Translations under genes and position numbers: made by a program | From: Paenibacillus oceani | Lineage (GTDB): Bacteria; Bacillota; Bacilli; Paenibacillales; NBRC-103111 | Reading direction: 5' to 3' | Length of the DNA stretch: 64,000 nt | Assembly (NCBI RefSeq): GCF_014705615.1 | Contig: NZ_JACXJA010000040.1 | Span: 1 to 64,000 of the forward strand | Part shown: piece after piece, positions 35,286-45,076 of the stretch | Layout of the letters: each line of letters starts with the position of its first letter | How positions within the stretch are numbered: the first letter of the stretch is position 1 | The notes under the pieces: model-generated | What the model saw: only the letters and a program-made list of their open reading frames with translations | Databases searched by the model: none | Told to the model about the DNA's origin: nothing

Positions 35286-35828
35286 TTATTCCCCATTGAG
35301 CGCATCGTCCAGCCGGGATACGAACAACGTATCGTCCCGGACCTCAACGACGACTACCCTTTCCCCGGCCGCAAGCGTATTCCCGTCGAAGCTGGCTGCG
35401 ATCTGGTTGGTCCGTCCGGCGCCTACCTTTAGCAGCACTTCGCCGTATCCTCTGGGCGGGATCGGCACAAGCACTTCGCCGATAAGACCGGACAGCTCGC
35501 GGATCGAGAAAGCTGTGGAGTTTTCGCTGTTTTCCATCGGCCGGACATAAGCGACGAAGATCAGAATGCTCAGACCGATTGCGGCAGCCAGCGCGATAAC
35601 GACTACCCATAGCGACCCGAGTGCGGTGTAATGAGCAAGTAAAAGTCCGGCCCCGCCAAATGAAGTAATCCAGCTAACGAGCACCATCGGGCGAATCTTC
35701 CACAAGCCGTCGATCGACAGGAAATCAAGCACCCCGTCGATCGCGTTGCTGATCAGGTCTCCGAAGATGACGGTTACTAGGGCGAACAAGGCTCCTCCAG
35801 CCAAACAAGCCCAAAACAGTTGCTCCAC
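35286..35828 (-). CDS. yuaF: NfeD-like membrane protein (YuaF)
   Basis: This is a 180-residue protein. Two to three predicted membrane helices (about 5-25, 46-75, 78-100) precede a C-terminal OB-fold NfeD domain (about 110-180, LSGLIGEVLVPIPPRGYGEVLLKVG...GERVVVVEVRDDTLFVSRL). NfeD proteins work with SPFH partners; YuaF with FloT is the known pair. GTG at 35828 is chosen because GGGAGGG lies 7 bp upstream and the longer reading adds a basic leader. The SigW-type promoter is about 110 bp upstream. Confidence 0.9.
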   Translation of the reverse strand: MEQLFWACLAGGALFALVTVIFGDLISNAIDGVLDFLSIDGLWKIRPMVLVSWITSFGGAGLLLAHYTALGSLWVVVIALAAAIGLSILIFVAYVRPMENSENSTAFSIRELSGLIGEVLVPIPPRGYGEVLLKVGAGRTNQIAASFDGNTLAAGERVVVVEVRDDTLFVSRLDDALNGE

Positions 35829-35938
35829 ATCCGATCCCTCCCCGCGCCGGTGCCGTCTAACCATAGCTAGCTAAACAACACCTGTAGTTCTGCAAGCATT
35901 TCCCATATATTGATCGATGCTGTAAGTTCACTATGTAT

Positions 35939-35964
35939 TACGTTGTTCAGCGACTCGAGTTTCA
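35939..35964 (-). promoter_or_regulatory. SigW-type ECF promoter of the NfeD-flotillin operon
   Basis: On the minus strand TGAAAC (35959-35964), exactly 16 bp, CGTA (35939-35942). It matches the promoter of the prohibitin-like gene and the known SigW control of yuaF-floT in B. subtilis. Confidence 0.8.
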
Positions 35965-36046
35965 CAATTTCGACACAAAATCGCTTTTTGTTGCAAAGGC
36001 CTCGCATAAGCATCCTCCCGGACTTTAGATCAGGGACGAATCCGGG

Positions 36047-36052
36047 TATAAT
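36047..36052 (+). promoter_or_regulatory. -10 box upstream of the YdcF-like gene
   Basis: TATAAT in GGGTATAATAGA, 33 bp before the start at 36085. The -35 (TTTAGA at a 17-bp spacing) is weak. Confidence 0.4.
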
Positions 36053-36084
36053 AGACATACTTATGACAATGGCGGGGATATGAA

Positions 36085-36711
36085 ATGAGGATACCAAAGC
36101 GTAAACGGAACCCGCTCCGATACATACTCCGGCTGCTGCTGTCGGTCGTGCTTGCGGTCGCGCTTTATTTCGGCGGGATGAGCTGGCTCATTCTGCATAC
36201 TTGGAAAACGTCCGCAGGGGCAAACAGCGACACGGTGATCATCTTGGGAGCAGCCGTCTGGAATGGCAAGCCGAGTCCGGCCCTCAAAGAGCGGCTCGAC
36301 GTCGCCGTCGCCCTCTGGAATGAGAAAAAAGCTGCACGCATCATAACAACGGGCGGAATCGGTCTGCCCGGCGAGCCGTCGGAAGCGGCGACAATGAAAA
36401 AATATTTAGTCCAGCAGGGTATTCCTGCTAGCGCCATCCTCGTAGAGGATCAGTCCCGCAGCACCTATGAAAATTTGCAAAACAGCCGCATACTGATGGA
36501 CGAGCATAACCTGCGCACGGCGATTCTGGTCACGCACGGATTTCACGCGTTCCGCGCCGATATGATGGCGGAGATGCTCGGCATCCCGTCCACGGTCGAA
36601 CCGGTGCAGCTCCGACCGCACAAGTTGGCCTACTATACGCTCCGCGAATGCGGCGGAGTCGCTTACCTGCTCGTCACCGACCCGCTAAGGTCGATCAAGG
36701 CATTATTCTAA
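36085..36711 (+). CDS. YdcF/SanA-family (DUF218) membrane protein
   Basis: This is a 208-residue protein with one N-terminal membrane segment (about 14-36, LRLLLSVVLAVALYFGGMSW) and an extracytoplasmic DUF218 domain. Typical motifs are TVIILGAAVWNGKPSPALKERLDVAVAL, ITTGGIGLPGEPSEA, ILVEDQSRSTYENLQNS and ILVTHGFHAFRADMM. Relatives (ElyC, SanA) affect envelope integrity and lipid-carrier metabolism in Gram-negatives. The biochemical role here is unknown. It is first of three plus-strand genes with short gaps. Confidence 0.88.
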   Translation: MRIPKRKRNPLRYILRLLLSVVLAVALYFGGMSWLILHTWKTSAGANSDTVIILGAAVWNGKPSPALKERLDVAVALWNEKKAARIITTGGIGLPGEPSEAATMKKYLVQQGIPASAILVEDQSRSTYENLQNSRILMDEHNLRTAILVTHGFHAFRADMMAEMLGIPSTVEPVQLRPHKLAYYTLRECGGVAYLLVTDPLRSIKALF

Positions 36712-36747
36712 GTTGTTTATTCTGCTTATATAGGGAGGCGTTTGCGG

Positions 36748-37371
36748 ATGTCGATCTCGGTTCGCACTTATACGATAAACGATTATGAAGATTTGCTGAC
36801 GGTCCAGCGCGAGGCGTTCCCTCCCCCCTTTCCGGAAGAGCTCTGGTGGAAACCCGAGCAGATCGCCGCTCATGCCGCCACGTACCCCGACGGTGCGATG
36901 GTAGCGATATGCGACGGCCAAATCGCCGGTTCATCAACATCGCTGCTCGTCCGATTTACCGGCGAGCCCCATACGTGGGAGGAAGTGTCCGATAACGGCT
37001 ACATCCGCGGCAGCCACGATCCCGAAGGCGACAGCCTGTACGGAATCGACCTTTGCGTCAGACCGTCCTTCCGTTCGCGGGGCATTGCCGCGGCCTTGTA
37101 CGAGGCGCGTAAAGCGCTTGTCGTCCGCTCCGGACTGAAACGGTTCATGGCCGGCTGCCGAATCCCCGGTTACCATGAAGTTGCGGATACGATAAGCGCC
37201 GAGGACTACGTCCGGCAAGTCACCGCAGGAGAGCGGAAGGATCTGGTCCTCTCGTTCATGATCCGCCAGGGGCTGAAACCTGTTCAAGTGCTGGACGGTT
37301 ATCTGGAGGACGAAGAGTCTCTGAACAAAGCCGTGCTGGTTGAATGGAGAAACCCGCAGCTCACCGACTAG
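36748..37371 (+). CDS. GNAT-family N-acetyltransferase paired with a nitrilase-fold hydrolase
   Basis: This is a 207-residue GNAT. The acetyl-CoA loop is near VRPSFRSRGIAAALYEARKAL (about 115; RxxGI, a variant of R/QxxGxG/A), and the substrate region includes MAGCRIPGYHEVADTISAEDYV, which I recognise from 'GNAT/carbon-nitrogen hydrolase' fusion proteins. ATG 36748 follows GGGAGGCG. The next gene, a carbon-nitrogen hydrolase, starts 11 bp later. So the pair corresponds to a split version of that two-domain protein. The substrate is unknown; a shared role in amide or polyamine-like metabolism is inferred. Confidence 0.85.
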   Translation: MSISVRTYTINDYEDLLTVQREAFPPPFPEELWWKPEQIAAHAATYPDGAMVAICDGQIAGSSTSLLVRFTGEPHTWEEVSDNGYIRGSHDPEGDSLYGIDLCVRPSFRSRGIAAALYEARKALVVRSGLKRFMAGCRIPGYHEVADTISAEDYVRQVTAGERKDLVLSFMIRQGLKPVQVLDGYLEDEESLNKAVLVEWRNPQLTD

Positions 37372-37381
37372 GAGGAACAAC

Positions 37382-38281
37382 ATGTTGCCAACAAACCGCA
37401 TCGCGGCCGTCCAATACGGCCTGTCCAGACTTCGCTCCGGTGAAGCGTTCTGGGCGAATGTCCGCCGTTATATAACCAAAGCCGGCGACGAGCAGGCGAA
37501 GCTGATCGTATTTCCCGAATATTTGACCGGACACTTGCTATCCCTCGCCCCTGCGATGACCAACGCCGAGGCATGCGAATATTTGCACGCGCGGACGGAC
37601 GAATATATGACCCGGTTCACGGATTTAAGCCGCGAGTACGGGATGATGATATTGGCGGGCACCCATATTCACCGGGAAGGATCGTCTGCCGCCCCCGGCC
37701 CGGAATCCAAGGCGTATTATAACGAAGCGTTCCTGTTTTTCCCCGACGGACGGATCGAGCGGCATAAAAAGAACCATTTGACGCCCGAGGAGCAGCGTGC
37801 CTGGCCTCTGCTGCCCGGCGACCAATATGAAGTTCACGATACCGAAATCGGCAAGATTGCGATTCAGATCTGCTATGACATCGAATTCCCCGAAGGCTCG
37901 CGCATTGTGGCGGATCGGGGAGCGGACATCATTCTTTGCCCTTCCTATACGGATGCGGCGGCGGGATATTGGCGGGTGCGCAACTGCAGCCAGGCGAGAG
38001 CGATCGAAAATCAGCTGTACGTCGCGTTAAGCGGACTGGCCGGCAGCATGGCCGGCGTCGAACAGGTCGATGTCGGCTTCTCGCGTGCAGGCGTATTCGC
38101 TCCGTGTGACAGACCGTTTCCTCCGGACGGCATATTGGCGGTCGGCTCCGGCAACCGCGGCGGTCTCGTCTACGGCGATGCCGATCTCGGTCTGCTGACG
38201 GAAAACCGGACCCAGGGGGGCGTGGCTCCGTTCCGGGACCGCCGTCCTGAGCTGTATGCCGCATATGCGCGCCGCACCTGA
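37382..38281 (+). CDS. Carbon-nitrogen hydrolase (nitrilase superfamily)
   Basis: This is a 299-residue amidohydrolase. The catalytic triad is visible: Glu in VFPEYLTG (about 47), Lys in RHKKNHLTPEE (about 130) and Cys in IQICYDIEFPEGSR (about 165). The start ATG has an ideal AGGAGGAACAAC. It belongs to the branch usually fused behind an acetyltransferase domain, here encoded as a separate upstream gene. Likely cleaves an omega-amide or N-carbamoyl compound, substrate not identifiable. The pair ends without a clear terminator before the convergent AI-2E-family gene. Confidence 0.9.
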   Translation: MLPTNRIAAVQYGLSRLRSGEAFWANVRRYITKAGDEQAKLIVFPEYLTGHLLSLAPAMTNAEACEYLHARTDEYMTRFTDLSREYGMMILAGTHIHREGSSAAPGPESKAYYNEAFLFFPDGRIERHKKNHLTPEEQRAWPLLPGDQYEVHDTEIGKIAIQICYDIEFPEGSRIVADRGADIILCPSYTDAAAGYWRVRNCSQARAIENQLYVALSGLAGSMAGVEQVDVGFSRAGVFAPCDRPFPPDGILAVGSGNRGGLVYGDADLGLLTENRTQGGVAPFRDRRPELYAAYARRT

Positions 38282-38328
38282 TTGCAGCAGCAACAGCAGC
38301 CGACACCGCATAAGGGCGTTACGCGAAG

Positions 38329-39402
38329 CTACGTCGTGGGCTTGCGCTGCACGTAATAAATAAAGATGTGCTGAACGATTACCTTCAGGACGGCAAATAC
38401 CGGGACGGCCAATATAAGGCCGATAATCCCGGCGAGCTTGCCTCCGACGAGCAGCGCGAAGATGATCAGCAGCGGATGGAGATGCAGCGTGCGCCCTACG
38501 ACTTGCGGGGATATTACATTTCCTTCCAGTATTTGCACAATAAAATTGACCAGGACGACGAACAGCACCATTTTCAGCGATACGGTGGAGGCCATAATGA
38601 TCGCCGGCGCCGCACCGAAAAAAGGGCCGAGATACGGAATAATGTTAAATACCGCCACGATGCTGGCCAGCAGCAGCGCGTACGGCATTCCGATCAGCCA
38701 ATAGCCGAGATAAGCGAACAGACCTACGAGCAGGCAGACGAGAAACTGGCCCCGTATGTAATTACCCAGAGCGGTATCGATATCGATCACCAGCTTGATC
38801 GCGTTTTTGCGGTGGGTGCGCGGGACGGTGGCGAGTACGGTTTTCTCGATCAGTTGATAATCCTTGAGGATATAAAAGGCCAGGAACGGGACGATAAAAG
38901 CGACCATCAGCGTATTGATCGTGCTGCCGATGCCATTGACCAGGTTCGATATAAATGTCGACAGCGCATCCTCCGCTTTTAACAGCGCGTTGTTGATGCC
39001 GTTGCGGACGCTCTCGGGCACCAGACGGTTTTCGTTCAAGCCGTCGAACAACCCTTGCGCACGGACGGTCAGCTCCGGCATATGCTCGTTCAGCTCGCCA
39101 AGCTGCTTGACGAACATCGGGGTCAGATTCATCACGACGACGACGACAGATGTAATAAACACGGCGTAGATGAGTAAAACTGCGGCTGTACGCGGCACTT
39201 TTCGTTCGTTCAGCAGCCGGACGATCGGATTCAGGACGTAAGAGATAATCAACGCTATGACAAACGGTGCAAGCACCGCTTTTAAAAACCCGAATGCGGT
39301 CGACAGGATCGGTTTGATCTGCTGCAGCAAAAACAAAATGACCAGTCCAAGCAGCACGTATACCAATGTGACGAATGTCCGGCTCTTCATAAACTTATCC
39401 AC
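38329..39402 (-). CDS. yrrI: AI-2E family transporter / YrrI membrane protein
   Basis: This is a 357-residue membrane protein with seven to eight helices. The family shows the pattern FVIALIISYVLNPIVRLLNERKVPRTAAVLLIY, an amphipathic middle (KQLGELNEHMPELTVRAQGLFDGL), then FLVCLLVGLFAYLGYWLIGMPYALLLAS and the end VISPQVVGRTLHLHPLLIIFALLVGGKLAGIIGLILAVP. Relatives export autoinducer-2 or exchange ions. GTG at 39402 is preceded by AGGAGG at 8 bp. In B. subtilis the order is yrrD-yrzR-yrrI-alaS; here the same genes are followed by a 10-kb accessory block before alaS. Confidence 0.9.
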   Translation of the reverse strand: MDKFMKSRTFVTLVYVLLGLVILFLLQQIKPILSTAFGFLKAVLAPFVIALIISYVLNPIVRLLNERKVPRTAAVLLIYAVFITSVVVVVMNLTPMFVKQLGELNEHMPELTVRAQGLFDGLNENRLVPESVRNGINNALLKAEDALSTFISNLVNGIGSTINTLMVAFIVPFLAFYILKDYQLIEKTVLATVPRTHRKNAIKLVIDIDTALGNYIRGQFLVCLLVGLFAYLGYWLIGMPYALLLASIVAVFNIIPYLGPFFGAAPAIIMASTVSLKMVLFVVLVNFIVQILEGNVISPQVVGRTLHLHPLLIIFALLVGGKLAGIIGLILAVPVFAVLKVIVQHIFIYYVQRKPTT

Positions 39403-39461
39403 CGCTGGCGCCTCCTTTCCTCGTTACAGTATATGTACAACCCCGGGCACTTCATTCAAAA

Positions 39462-39484
39462 GAAAAAACCGCCCGATGGGCGGC
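39462..39484 (-). terminator. Rho-independent terminator downstream of yrzR-like gene
   Basis: On the minus strand GCCGCCC-ATC-GGGCGGT followed by TTTTTTC. A second hairpin CCCGTCC-GGAAA-GGACGGG lies at 39510-39528. The pair separates yrrD-yrzR from yrrI. Confidence 0.75.
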
Positions 39485-39555
39485 CGAAGGCTATATAAAT
39501 GCAGGAAACCCGTCCGGAAAGGACGGGCTGTTTCTGCGCGGCTTGCAGCCGGCGA

Positions 39556-39753
39556 TTAGTTAGCGTGAACTTCAGGCATTTCTTCCTCGAAGAACAAGTC
39601 GTCCAGCGAACTCAATGTGCCGTCTTCCTCTACCTGGTAGACGGACATTTTGTCTCCGTTTACCGTTAATTCGATAAAGCAGCTCCAGCAATAAAACTGA
39701 TGGGAGCCGATTTTCCCTATATCCTTTGAATTGCAGTTCGGACATCTCAGCAT
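39556..39753 (-). CDS. Small zinc-ribbon protein (YrzR-like)
   Basis: This is a 65-residue protein. It starts MLRCPNCNSKDIGKIGSHQFYCWSCFIELTV with two CxxC pairs (C-P-N-C and C-W-S-C) forming a zinc ribbon, then an acidic tail (QVEEDGTLSSLDDLFFEEEMPEV). ATG 39753 is 6 bp after GGGTG; a GTG at 39762 that overlaps the stop of yrrD is possible. Its place after yrrD matches yrzR of Bacillus. Function unknown. Confidence 0.8.
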   Translation of the reverse strand: MLRCPNCNSKDIGKIGSHQFYCWSCFIELTVNGDKMSVYQVEEDGTLSSLDDLFFEEEMPEVHAN

Positions 39754-39758
39754 TATAC

Positions 39759-40280
39759 TCACCCTATTTCATGAAATGATGGCGTTTCTTGTGCGACGCA
39801 GCCGACCGGCACCATCACAGCGTCTTCCCCGATCGTAGCCGATTGCGGAGAAGGCAGCCACTTGCGCCCTTCTTTGATGTCGGATATGAAACCGTCGGAC
39901 AACTCATAACCTACTATCTTTTTATCCATTTTATCTCCAAAGTAAACATCTTCCACCAAACCGAGATTTTCCCCGTCCAGCGTGATGACCGGCAGGCCCT
40001 TTAATTTGAAGCCGCCGTCCAGCAAAGCGACCCATTCGGACCCGGAGTCGTCCATACTGCGGACAGCCTGCTCGTCCTTCACGGTGACGGCGTCCGTCCC
40101 GATCGATACGATGTCTTCCCATCCGATGTAGCGGGGAGAAGCAAACCAATTTTTCGATTCCAGCAGTACACCTTGAAGATTCCAATCGCGATCGATCAGG
40201 AAATCTTTTGCTATGCCTAATTGCTTGCCCGCTTCGATATCGAGTACGGGAAGCCCCATGATGTCTTTTGCTCTTCTCAA
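39759..40280 (-). CDS. yrrD: PRC-barrel protein YrrD
   Basis: This is a 173-residue protein with two PRC-barrel domains: MRRAKDIMGLPVLDIEAGKQLGIAKDFLID (about 1-80) and KLKGLPVITLDGENLGLVEDVYFG (about 90-150). PRC barrels occur in RimM and photosynthetic reaction centre H subunits and bind proteins or RNA. TTG at 40280 is chosen: AGGAGGG lies 8 bp upstream and the length then equals B. subtilis YrrD. It is translationally linked to the small zinc-ribbon gene. Confidence 0.85.
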   Translation of the reverse strand: MRRAKDIMGLPVLDIEAGKQLGIAKDFLIDRDWNLQGVLLESKNWFASPRYIGWEDIVSIGTDAVTVKDEQAVRSMDDSGSEWVALLDGGFKLKGLPVITLDGENLGLVEDVYFGDKMDKKIVGYELSDGFISDIKEGRKWLPSPQSATIGEDAVMVPVGCVAQETPSFHEIG

Positions 40281-40340
40281 GGTGGTGCCCTCCTGAAAAT
40301 GAAAGCTGGCTTCGTCACCATCCACTAAGCTTTACCTAAA

Positions 40341-40358
40341 GGGGACCAGGCGGTCCCC
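40341..40358 (-). promoter_or_regulatory. Stem-loop in the yrrD leader / iscS trailer
   Basis: GGGGACC-AGGC-GGTCCCC, 60 bp upstream of the yrrD start. On the minus strand it is followed only by TTTAGG, so it may be a weak terminator for cymR-iscS or a leader structure. The rest of 40359-40563 shows no gene. Confidence 0.4.
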
Positions 40359-40563
40359 TCCTGCGGCAAAACCGGTTAAAAGCATACCTATATCATGCAC
40401 GCACCTTCGGAATTTCATTCCATAAAGTGCAGGTTGTCCTAGGCTACCCGTATTCTAAGCTGCAGTCGAGAACGTCTATTCCTGATGTCGGTCATTGTAT
40501 CGGAGCGGCACAGTCAATCGCCGCCTTCCCACCTCCTAGCATACTATACGGGGATCAGTTGCC

Positions 40564-41715
40564 TTACAAACTATTACGAATTCGCCGCGAAATAGTTGCA
40601 ACTTTTATCGCTGCGGCGCGGATTTGTTCAATATTTTGCGAGAATCCGAAGCTAAACCGGATTGCGGAACGTTTGACTTCTTCCGGAAGGCGCATCGCGC
40701 GAAGGACGTGCGAAAGCTCCAGGGAGCCTGACGTGCAGGCCGAACCGCTAGCTGCCGCGATCCCTTCCAGATCCAGGCTCATCAGCATCGTTTCGGTATC
40801 GGCACCGGGGAAGCTTACATTAAGAATGTGGGGCAATCGTTCAGTAGCGTGGCCGTTTACAATAAAGCCGTCGTTCCCGAGCTCCGAACGCAAAATTTCG
40901 ATCATTTGCGCCCGCAAGCGGCTGACGTGTTGGAAGTTGCTCTCCTGCTCCCGCACCGCAATCTCCACCGCTTTGGCAAAGCCGGCGATGCCGGCTACGT
41001 TTTCCGTGCCCGCCCGCCGTTTGCGCTCCTGAGAGCCGCCTACCAGCAGAGGGGCGATCGTCGTCCGCTTGGACACGTACAGCGCGCCTACCCCTTTGGG
41101 GCCATAAATTTTGTGGGCGGTGAAACTCATCAGATCGACCGGCAGATCGGACAGGTCCAGCGGCATCAGCCCTAGCGCCTGCACCGCATCGACATGGAAT
41201 ACGATCCCCCGCTCGCGGGCGGTCATCCCGATCTCGCGAATTGGCTGAAGCGTTCCGACTTCGTTATTGCCATACATGATGCTGATCAGAAACGTATCGG
41301 GCCTGATCGCCGCAATTAGCTCCTCCAGACGGATCTGTCCGGATTCGTCGACCGGTATATACGTTACCTCGTAACCTTTACGCTCAAGCTGTTCGCAGGC
41401 GTGCAGGACAGCTTGATGCTCAACCTGTGAAGTGATAATATGTTTGCGGTTCGTCCCGTACTGCTCGGCCGCCCCGAACAGCGCCGTATTGTCGCTTTCG
41501 GTGCCGCCGCCTGTAAATAACAGCTCGGCAGGCGAGCAGACGAGCTGCCTTGCGATCGAATCGCGGGAACGGCTTATGGCGATCCGGCTCTCCCGGCCGA
41601 AGGAATGAAGGCTGGAAGGGTTGCCGAACGTTTCCTTATAATAAGGAAGCATCGCTTCCAGCACTTCCGGCCGAACCGGAGTTGTAGCTGCATGATCGAG
41701 ATAAATCGGACTCAT
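40564..41715 (-). CDS. iscS: Cysteine desulfurase, IscS/YrvO type
   Basis: This is a 383-residue PLP enzyme that takes sulfur from cysteine and hands it to MnmA for tRNA thiolation (as YrvO does in B. subtilis). Motifs are YLDHAATTPVRPEVL, TGGGTESDNTAL, PLP-binding Lys in SFTAHKIYGPKGVGAL (about 202) and the catalytic Cys loop SGSACTSGSLELSHVL (about 324). It lies 14 bp after cymR. In most Bacilli mnmA follows directly; here mnmA is on the other strand about 1 kb away. Confidence 0.95.
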   Translation of the reverse strand: MSPIYLDHAATTPVRPEVLEAMLPYYKETFGNPSSLHSFGRESRIAISRSRDSIARQLVCSPAELLFTGGGTESDNTALFGAAEQYGTNRKHIITSQVEHQAVLHACEQLERKGYEVTYIPVDESGQIRLEELIAAIRPDTFLISIMYGNNEVGTLQPIREIGMTARERGIVFHVDAVQALGLMPLDLSDLPVDLMSFTAHKIYGPKGVGALYVSKRTTIAPLLVGGSQERKRRAGTENVAGIAGFAKAVEIAVREQESNFQHVSRLRAQMIEILRSELGNDGFIVNGHATERLPHILNVSFPGADTETMLMSLDLEGIAAASGSACTSGSLELSHVLRAMRLPEEVKRSAIRFSFGFSQNIEQIRAAAIKVATISRRIRNSL

Positions 41716-41729
41716 CGACGGTCACCCGA

Positions 41730-42149
41730 TCAAATATAAAACATGTAATTTTCGTTTTTGCCTTCGTCCTGGAACGTAATCAAGCTGGCAAGCGTGGTCG
41801 AATCCAGCACTTCGGCGATGCTGTTTTTGATCCGAATCCACAAATCCCGCTTAGCCGGATCGTCCTCATCCGTAAAATCGACGGGGCTGATCGGCCCCTC
41901 CAACACGCGAATGATATCGCCCGCCGTTATTTCATCCGGCATCCGCGACAAATTGTACCCTCCGTATGCGCCCCGGATGCTTTTCACCAATCCGGCGTTG
42001 CGAAGCGGCGCGATCAGTTGCTCCAGGTAATGCTCGGACAGCTGATGCTTCTCCGCTATACTTTTCAAAGATGTAGGTCCCTCGCCGAATCTGGTGGCCA
42101 GTTCCATCATGATGGTGAGCCCGTATCGGCCTTTTGTCGATATTTTCAA
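41730..42149 (-). CDS. cymR: Rrf2-family cysteine metabolism repressor CymR
   Basis: This is a 139-residue winged-helix protein. It starts MKISTKGRYGLTIMMELATRFGEGPTSLKSIAEKHQLSEHYLEQLIAPLRNAGLVKSIRGAYGGYNL, which matches CymR closely. It has no Cys triad, so it does not bind an Fe-S cluster, in line with CymR, which works through CysK and O-acetylserine. The start is TTG with AGGTG upstream. Operon with iscS. Confidence 0.93.
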   Translation of the reverse strand: MKISTKGRYGLTIMMELATRFGEGPTSLKSIAEKHQLSEHYLEQLIAPLRNAGLVKSIRGAYGGYNLSRMPDEITAGDIIRVLEGPISPVDFTDEDDPAKRDLWIRIKNSIAEVLDSTTLASLITFQDEGKNENYMFYI

Positions 42150-43807
<1,658 letters not shown>

Positions 43808-43815
43808 GAAACTAG

Positions 43816-43858
43816 ACAAGCGACCCGGCCTGCTAAGGCGGAGTCGCTTGTTTGTTGT
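43816..43858 (+). terminator. Rho-independent terminator after mnmA
   Basis: ACAAGCGAC pairs with GTCGCTTGT across a GC-rich loop, followed by TTGTTG. Confidence 0.75.
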
Positions 43859-43965
43859 TGGCGGACGGGCCGCTGCGTCAGAGCCGATCCGGAGTCTGAA
43901 TTCGACGTGCTGGCAATCTCCAACACCTCTGTTCGCTCGTACCCGCATCCAAGGGTCGGCCTGTC

Positions 43966-44760
43966 CTAGTTATCGAAATATCCGATACGCCGGGACAGCT
44001 GGGAAGCCAGACTTTTAACCGTAATGCCGAGCTCGTTAATTTTCTCCTCTGCGACACCATACCCGCTCGTGCTGATGGCGGCGATCACATCGCCGTCTTT
44101 ATTGCGGATCGGCGCGGCGAAGCAGCGGATTCCGTAGCTCGATTCCTCGTTGTCGACCGCGAAGCCTACTTGACGTACCCGCTCCAGCTCTTTGCGGAAT
44201 GCGTCCATGGACGTAATCGTATGATCCGTCAGCTTCTCGAACTTGCACCCTTCCATCACCTTGTCCAGCTGCTGCTCAGGCAGCCACGCCGTCAAGCATT
44301 TGCCTAGCGCCGTATTATAGACGGGTCTGCGCTGCCCGATCGCTCCAAACAAATATTTCATATGATCCGGCTCTACATTAACCAGATACAGCACAGAGTC
44401 TTTCTCGAGAATGGCCAAATGAGCGGTAGACCCGATCCGGTCCACCAGCTCGATCAGCACTTTCTTCCCTTCGTCGACCAGATTCGTCGAATTCGTAAAT
44501 ACCGATCCCAGCTCGAACGCCTTCGGCCCGATCATATATTTATCGGTATTTTTGAGCTGCTGCAAATAACCGTGCGTCAGCAGCGTCAGCATCAGCCGGT
44601 GCACCACGCTTTTGTTCAGCTCCAGCTTGCGGGCGATCTCGCTGACGCCGAGCGGGCGGCGGTCCTCGATGAAGCATTGCAAAATCATCAGCGTCCGGTC
44701 AACGGACTGGATCATAAAGTAAGGGGCGTCTTTTTGCGGTTTTTTCGGTTCCGTGTCCAT
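43966..44760 (-). CDS. IclR-family transcriptional regulator
   Basis: This is a 264-residue regulator. The winged helix-turn-helix is at about 18-75 (VDRTLMILQCFIEDRRPLGVSEIARKLELNKSVVHRLMLTLLTHGYL), and the GAF-like effector domain at about 90-260 contains YNTALGKCLTAWLPE and GIRCFAAPIRNKDGDVIAAISTSG. It is downstream of the Gfo/Idh-aldolase-SDR-AKR operon. A 17-bp near-palindrome found beside its own promoter also occurs after the promoters of that operon and of the SDR-nagA unit, which makes this protein the likely regulator of all three (inference). Confidence 0.9.
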   Translation of the reverse strand: MDTEPKKPQKDAPYFMIQSVDRTLMILQCFIEDRRPLGVSEIARKLELNKSVVHRLMLTLLTHGYLQQLKNTDKYMIGPKAFELGSVFTNSTNLVDEGKKVLIELVDRIGSTAHLAILEKDSVLYLVNVEPDHMKYLFGAIGQRRPVYNTALGKCLTAWLPEQQLDKVMEGCKFEKLTDHTITSMDAFRKELERVRQVGFAVDNEESSYGIRCFAAPIRNKDGDVIAAISTSGYGVAEEKINELGITVKSLASQLSRRIGYFDN

Positions 44761-44875
44761 ATCGCATAGTCTCCTTAGTCTCGTACCGGCATCGTTTCAT
44801 GATACAGATCACTTTTGATACGCTACAGCTTGTACCAAAGCTCATTTCTGTACCGCTTCAAATGCCGTTCGTACC

Positions 44876-44905
44876 GTCTCTTATTGCGTTACATTATATT
44901 ATATC
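44876..44905 (-). promoter_or_regulatory. Promoter/operator of the IclR gene
   Basis: The operator-like GTCTCTTATTGCGTTAC (44876-44892) abuts overlapping -10 boxes TATAAT (minus strand, 44893-44903). It matches the sites at 48862, 55749 and 55917, suggesting autoregulation. The gap 44761-45076 otherwise holds only this and the AKR terminator. Confidence 0.55.
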
Positions 44906-44975
44906 AAAAAACCGCCCGCAAAGGGTAGTCTTCCTGGAAAGAGACGGACGTTACTTCGTGTTGCGGCAATTGACC

Positions 44976-45024
44976 TAAAAAACGGACTGCCCCGCTGCTG
45001 CTTGCACGCTGGAACAATCCGTCT
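44976..45024 (-). terminator. Terminator after the AKR gene
   Basis: On the minus strand ACGGATTG pairs with CAGTCCGT over a GC-rich loop and is followed by TTTTTAGG. Confidence 0.6.
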
Positions 45025-45076
45025 TCTTTCGTATGGTTACCCGAACCTTGCCGTACGCGCTCATCAGCCTTCCGGC

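Noticed and set aside
35867-36097. 76-codon minus-strand frame upstream of the NfeD gene
   Set aside because: It covers the SigW-type promoter, lacks a ribosome-binding site and shows no family signal.
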